From positions 3,968,001 through 4,032,000 of the forward strand of contig NC_092405.1 of NCBI RefSeq assembly GCF_009017415.1: a stretch of DNA of 64,000 nucleotides, in the 5' to 3' direction. This document shows positions 59,009-64,000 of this stretch, piece after piece. Both the position numbers and the translations under genes were made by a program. Under the pieces are notes generated by a model, which saw nothing but the letters and a program-made list of their open reading frames with translations, was not told the DNA's origin and searched no databases. Within the stretch, counting starts at the first letter, position 1; each line of letters starts with the position of its first letter. This DNA comes from Aspergillus flavus. Its lineage: Eukaryota; Ascomycota; Eurotiomycetes; Eurotiales; Aspergillaceae.

Positions 59009-60452
59009 ATGTCGACCCAGCAGGGTATTTTACCCCCTCCTCCCGGGGTAGAGCCCAATTTTATCAACCCTCAGAACCAGTTTCATGGCTGCACCCCATT
59101 CGTAGCGTTTTACTTGACCATCAACTCTCTGGCTCTGGTGATGCGACTCTATACGCGACGATTTATCATACGAGCTTCGCTTGCGATCGATGACTGTAAG
59201 TGTTTCTACCCATACATAGACAATATGACTAAATGTTGGTAGACCTCTGTATCATTGCTTATGTATGCGAACCTGCCCATACCGACTGTTAAGAGATACT
59301 AAATAGAGCAGTTTCTATGCGTGTGCTTTGCAGCTACCGTTCTAAAAGGCATGTAGCCCTGAGCTTCCTTTCGCAGCAGCGGTTAACCGGTCTTACCAGG
59401 TCGTGCCTTGGGGATTGGACGTCACATCTGGGATATCCCACGTAGCGCGTCTACAGAGATCGCAAAAGTAAGACTAAGCATCATAACGACAGAGTTCATC
59501 GCATTAAATAACGAGACTAGAATAGCTTCCATAGCTTCCTCTCATATATCCTCTGTCTAGCCTCTTCCAAACTCACCATCCTCTGCTTCTACTACCGCCT
59601 CTTCTCCTCCCGAGCCAGCCTGAAAGTCCTGATTATCATCGGCATCATTTTCGAAGCATGTGGAACCCTCGCCCTAGTGGCTGTCGCTAACTACACCTTC
59701 ACACCATTCGAGCGATTCGGGGATCCGACAGTCAAGCCAAAAATCCCGCGAATAGCCCCCATTTTCTTCTCAGGGCTACTCGCTATGATAACAGATATAT
59801 ACGTCCTTGTGCTACCGATACCATCAGTACTAAGGTTGAAGGTACCTCTACGACAAAGGCTGAAGGCTCTAGCTATCATCATTCTTGGAGCTAGGTGTGT
59901 ATTTCCATCTCTCTCCTCCACTCTTCGATCTCAATCACAGGAAGCAGCTAACGAATACATAGTGCATGCACTGCAAGCATCGTACGTGTCGTTCATACCG
60001 CGAACATGAAAGATCCCAACGTATTATGGCATGTACTCTTCGTGGGCGGCGTAGGATACTGGGTGTAAGTCTCTCCCCGCGCACCATTAATACGTATCAG
60101 GTCTACTACGAATCCGACTTACAATTATTCCAGTAGTGCGGTGGAATGCAACCATGCCCTCCTTTGCTCGTGTCTCCTCGTACTCCCTGTCTTTATACAG
60201 CACCACTGGCCCAAAGTGAGATCACTTTTCGGTCGACTCCGCGGCAAACAAAATGGCTCTAGTGCCGAGAGATCTCCCACACGGCGCACGTGCTCCTGGC
60301 CAGCCCAGGATCAGTGGAATGTTAATAAACGGGTCGACATTTATATCTTTGAGGAGTTTAGACACTTTGAGAACCTGCCGAAGGCGCATCTTGCGATACA
60401 TCCTAATCGACAGTTGTCTTCGGCTGATATAGACCGGGGGGGGGGGGAGTGA
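59009..60452 (+). CDS. Fungal rhodopsin-domain seven-helix membrane protein
   Basis: A plasma-membrane-type seven-helix protein of the fungal family often called rhodopsin-domain or integral membrane protein; no retinal role is implied. Exons 59009-59195, 59243-59262, 59312-59348, 59400-59467, 59521-59894, 59963-60064 and 60134-60452 give 368 residues. Hallmarks: HGCTPFVAFYLTINSLALVM, RLYTRRFIIRASLAIDDYLC, FAATVLKG, LGIGRHIWDIP, YILCLASSKLTILCFYYRLF, PIFFSGLLAMITDIYVLVLP, LPIPSVLRLKVPLRQR, ASIVRVVHTANMKDPNVLW and WVSAVECNHALLCSCLLVLP, which follow the family order. Exon 3 to 4 requires a GC-AG intron (59349-59399). The C-terminal tail is cytosolic and crosses a 12-G tract. Some decay cannot be ruled out. 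Confidence 0.82.
60436..60447 (+). repeat. Poly-G tract (12 G) inside the coding end
   Basis: Twelve consecutive G encode part of RGGGE, the last residues before TGA of the rhodopsin-domain protein. Such tracts slip in replication and sequencing; a 1-nt change would replace only the extreme C terminus and extend the frame. Confidence 0.8.
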
Positions 60453-61031
60453 TCGTCGCTAGCTGGTTTCGTGGACTCGGGCTTGGGTGTCTGGTAGGGT
60501 GGGAGTTGGTAACGTGGATGGGATTGATGGTTATATGCTGGATATGCTTGCTACCTGGACTTGTATATGTGTATAAGTTATTGTGAATAAACCTTCATGA
60601 ATGGGAATGGGTAGGTTGGGCTCGGGGGGACTTCGTTCCCATATAAAAGTAAGATTTCAAGTTTGAGAGGGCCGCCATCCTTTCCGAGTATACATAACCA
60701 GCCTGATTGGTAGAATAGATTTCTTACAAGACACGCTCTGCATACCTCTTTCCTGGCTATTCTGATATATACTAGATGGCGCCGCATGATAGGATACTAG
60801 TCCATGTGCGGTATTTGGTAACCAGACTAAGCACATACTAGAGTGCGATGCATGAGCTGGGGCGTATACCTCTAGATCGTATACCAGTGTCCGCTACTAA
60901 ATATGTCTCCAGTCACCAAAAGCACCTCCAGAAGATCTTGCCGTAACCTCCTCGCCATGGCCTGATATAAACAGTAGCAAAGGCCTTATTAACTAAAAAG
61001 GAAAAGATACTAACAGTAAAGAGCAACAGTT
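60453..61031. other. Intergenic, convergent 3' ends
   Basis: Between the rhodopsin-domain gene and the F-box-like gene. Frame 60578-60787 (minus) is not supported. Nothing else seen. Confidence 0.5.
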
Positions 61032-61915
61032 TCATTTTCCTTGTACAGGTGTATGGTAACGTTCTGTTCCACGGTGTTCGTAATGGACTAAGCAAGCCCG
61101 ACATTTTCCCGTTAAGGTCCGAGTCTTGTTTTCACCCCGGGGTATCTCCACTGGGTCTGTGTCTTCAAGAAGAAATGTTTCCCTGCGTGACAGGCATCTC
61201 ATACATGGAGTGATGGTGAGATGCTCATCTTCGTGCCAATTCATCTCATTGGGAAATATCTGAAACGCGCCGGTGTATTGACCTATTTTCTTGGGGGACC
61301 ATGCCCAGCGTGTTGTTGCCGCTGTGTAAATATAAGAATAAAGCTCAAATGCCCATAGAGCGTGATGAAGCCAGAGCTGCTCGACAAAGGATGGAGGGTG
61401 GATAGCATCAGGCGGAAACGGCATTGTTAATCGCACTGGTGTATTGGAGCAAAGCCAGTCATGATCTCGTTCTCGCTCACATTAGGACGAGCTGGTTTAG
61501 CCTTTTTAACGTTCTCAATGAATGAGTCGTAACAGATGCAAGCAAGACGATGGACCTTGGCAGCTGAATTTATCGCCTGTCGAATGGGGGTAGAGCACTC
61601 TAGCGACCAAAATATGGACTCCATGACTGGTGGCATTGGCTCCCAATGCTTGTCTTCCAGACATTTCCGTAATGTACGCGGCCCAATGGCCGCAGCCTGT
61701 ATGGCTACAACTAATCGAAATTTATGGTCATTGAATCCTGATGTCATGGAGCAAGAGGCCACAACTGCCTCAGTGATCCTGGGATAGTAAGTGTCGAAGA
61801 CCTCATTGGCCTTTAAGGAGATCTGCAGTAGCCCATCTAAGCTTGTGAAGTCCCAACAAGACTCGAGAATCTGGATGATAATCTCTTCTGGCAGTTTTTG
61901 AAAAGGGTCTATCAT
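61032..61915 (-). CDS. F-box-like protein, two overlapping frames needing an intron or frameshift
   Basis: The N-terminal frame (61915-61427) opens MIDPFQKLPEEIIIQILESC, a good F-box (substrate adaptor of SCF ubiquitin ligases), followed by a helical region as in fungal F-box proteins. The C-terminal half lies in another frame (61436-61032) with LWLHHALWAFELYSYIY and a CMRCLSR/CRACLVHY cysteine region typical of the same proteins. A phase-0 intron 61480-61377 (donor GTGAGC, acceptor GAGCAG) would join them into about 259 residues. It would remove PSFVEQ, which looks like it belongs to the protein. A frameshift mutation (pseudogene) is the alternative. Neighbouring genes are accessory types. 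Confidence 0.55.
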
Positions 61916-62712
61916 TTTGTGTTGGCTATTTCAAAAGAAAAAATAACCGAAGCAGAAAATAGGAACATGATAGTGCTTGACGAGTCAAAGAGGGTGGAGG
62001 AGGTGGACGCTCCCTTTAATACTGTGGAGAGCTAAGGCAGTCGTCATATGAAACACGTTTGGTGCCAAGCCTGGTGGGAGTCAGGCCCTTCACTTACTCC
62101 CTGAGATGTTGTACTGAGGGAGTTACCACTCTCACTCCTTACTTCCACCCTAGCAACCGTTCCTCAATCCATAGCTCTTGAGTATCATCCAACATTATCG
62201 TAGGGTCGCAATACTGCCCCGAAACCTAACCCCTCAACTGTGATATGATACAGAGCCAGTCATTAACGACTTCATAGATGATTGAAGAAGCTACAATAAT
62301 TAACTTTCGCAGAGCCTCGGAGCTGTTGGAAGCGTTCACGCACCACACAGTCGAATAGGCTGCATACCGACCTTAAAACTAGTATAACTCAAGCGCTCTG
62401 TGGCCACTGAGGAGACTAATAGACTAGTTATAAGGTTCAAAACGTCGTAGAACCTGGTAGCACATTCCACAGAACTTAGAGCCATATGAATTTTTGCCTC
62501 GCTGTACTGTGATTTGCCAGATCAGGATCTGGAGGGCCATCAAAGTATTTATCTTCTAGTAAAGTCTGCGAGTCGGATCGGGTGTTTTCTTCGCTTAAAC
62601 TTGTGTTCATTTTATCTCATATCTCGTGGCAATATGTAACCCAAGCACTCCAAATCGTCTGAATTTGCAATAGTCCGATTTCCCTTTAGAAGTAAGTAAT
62701 GGAAAACTGGAT
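61916..62712. other. Intergenic, no supported gene
   Basis: About 800 bp of AT-rich DNA between the F-box-like start and the ankyrin gene end. No frame, repeat or RNA gene recognised. Confidence 0.5.
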
Positions 62713-63937
62713 CTAATAGAAGGTACAATATGAACCAAGCAACGGATCTACACGCCAGTCATCCGGAGACCGCCTGGCGCATTCCAGAAGTGTTTGGTAA
62801 TTCTGTCCATCAATGTTTTTTATCTCTGTGTCAGCACCTCGCGCACCTAATATGCCAATTGCATCCATTTTGATATTCCGGGCCGCCTTGTGTATAGGGG
62901 TCTCACGGGTGCACGCATCCCGAGCGTTGATTGAAGCGCCAGCGTCCAGAAGAACAGTAATACCTTCTACCCACCCCATAGCAGCGGCTAAGTGCAGAGC
63001 TGTCATGTCTTCAACCATTAAAGCATCGGGATCAGCACCGCTGGACAAGAGGAGCCTCAGAGCATCAAGAGAATGGGATCTGACCGCAAGGTGCAACGGC
63101 GCAGCCCCCGGGGCGTGGGGTTCGAATACAGCTGGAATATCGAGTACAGGTTCATACTCAAGTAGTAATTGAAGTATCTCAATTGGTTTATCGTTAGCTG
63201 CTTCATGTATGGGCGCCCAACCCTCAAAAAGGTCAGTTAGTCAGAAATAAATAAATGAAACAGAAGGTTAAACCAACATGATTATAGCTTCGAGCATTCA
63301 CGTCCGCGCCATACTGCAGCAGTAGTCGTACCATCTTCAGGTCGCTCCTCATGCAAGCCTCCTGTAAAGCGGACCGTCCAGGGCTGTTTCTAGCGTTTGG
63401 ATTGGCACCATATTGTAATAGGAGCTCTGCAACTACAATATGATTTCCAGCGATAGCCCAATGTAGGGGAAATCGACCACTGGCCATCGCAGGCCTTCCA
63501 AAACAGTAGCTGCTCAGGCTGTACTGACGGATATTCACTGAAGCTCCCTGGATCAACAGGAGTTTTGTCATATCTCTGTCTCCAAGCTCGGCCGCTATTG
63601 AAAGGGCGGTGCGTCCAGTACAAGGATCCCGAGCATCAATGTCGACATGATTCAAAATCATCTCCACCGTGACAACAGTGCCTCGTCGTACTGCGTCCAA
63701 CAATTCGTTAATGTATTTCGGATCAGAAGGGGTTTCTCTTCTGTACAATGACGGGACGATCGAGGGTGAAGGCGCAATATTTGACAGCCGCTCAACGTAT
63801 TCGATAATTGCGGACCCAGCATCATCATCGAATTTGCGTTTCTGTGTCGGAAGTGAGTTTGTCCAGCTATTGGCACTGTTATCAAGTTGGCTTTTCCCCG
63901 AAGTATGTGTTGTATCTGGGTCTTTGCTTATCATCAT
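62713..63937 (-). CDS. Ankyrin-repeat protein
   Basis: Protein-protein interaction protein built of ankyrin repeats. ATG at 63937 opens a polar N-terminal region (MMISKDPDTTHTSGKSQLDN) with a basic patch QKRKF. Repeats start near residue 75: EMILNHVDIDARDPCTGRTA, FPLHWAIAGNHIVVAELLLQ, then ALQEACMRSDLKMVRLLLQY. A phase-0 intron (donor GTTGGT after NARSYNH near 63278, acceptor TTTGAG before GWAPIHEAA near 63222) leads to four more: PIEILQLLLEYEPVLDIP, PLHLAVRSHSLDALRLLLSS, ALHLAAAMGWVEGITVLLDA and PIHKAARNIKMDAIGILGAR. It ends CTFY. No other domain is visible; a NACHT or nuclease domain is absent. Earlier exons could lie upstream, because the window ends 63 bp beyond. Confidence 0.85.
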
Positions 63938-64000
63938 TGAGGTTCGGAAGGAGAGAAGGCTTGCAGTGGCACTGTCAGCGGTATGAAACTATACTGAACA

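Overview
This window comes from a filamentous ascomycete, most likely Aspergillus or a close relative in the Eurotiales. The genes are split by many short introns (about 50-70 nt) with GTAAGT/GTATGT-type donors, CTGAC/CTAAC-like branch sites and YAG acceptors. Promoters are pyrimidine-rich, and the proteins are of fungal type: eL32, eIF4B, Fmp27, the TFIIIC B-block subunit, fungal rhodopsin-domain proteins and F-box/ankyrin proteins. Gene models were built by hand from frame, splice signals and family motifs. No transcript data or database searches were available.

Layout. 0-3.6 kb is sparse, with one three-exon small gene and a doubtful ORF. 3.6-7.8 kb holds a divergent pair: mitochondrial glutamyl-tRNA synthetase and a farnesylatable class A J-protein. 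9.6-11.7 kb is an IlvD/Edd (pentonate-type) dehydratase with a rich upstream promoter. 14-17.5 kb has a 164-residue orphan, a hot-dog thioesterase and a small secreted cysteine-rich protein with knottin spacing. 18.2-24.6 kb holds a Pus9/Rib2-type pseudouridine synthase, ribosomal protein eL32, a Gfo/Idh/MocA oxidoreductase and a Sec2-domain coiled-coil protein. 25.7-32.7 kb holds an MFS transporter, eIF4B and a Tim17-like membrane protein. 34.1-42.9 kb is one giant gene for the lipid-transfer protein Fmp27/BLTP2. 43.6-48.1 kb holds a SET-domain methyltransferase, a divergently transcribed Tae1-type N-terminal methyltransferase and a membrane protein. 49.4-55.5 kb encodes the large TFIIIC subunit Tfc3. 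From about 55.5 kb to the end the character changes: widely spaced accessory genes of orphan, rhodopsin-domain, F-box-like and ankyrin type.

How the genes relate. The core of the window is unusually rich in protein-synthesis functions: mt GluRS, J-protein, tRNA pseudouridine synthase, eL32, eIF4B, two putative protein methyltransferases from families that modify ribosomal proteins, and TFIIIC, which drives tRNA transcription. They are not an operon, but two divergent pairs share short promoters.

The most notable signals are: a start codon split by an intron (J-protein); a possible 3-nt microexon (eIF4B); an ICK/knottin cysteine pattern on a glycosylation-rich secreted peptide; a helically phased CGG-CCG-CGG array upstream of the dehydratase; a B-box-like TFIIIC site and a start-stop uORF upstream of the TFIIIC gene itself; and a uORF that overlaps the Fmp27 start as ATGA. 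I saw no tRNA, rRNA, CRISPR array or intact transposon.
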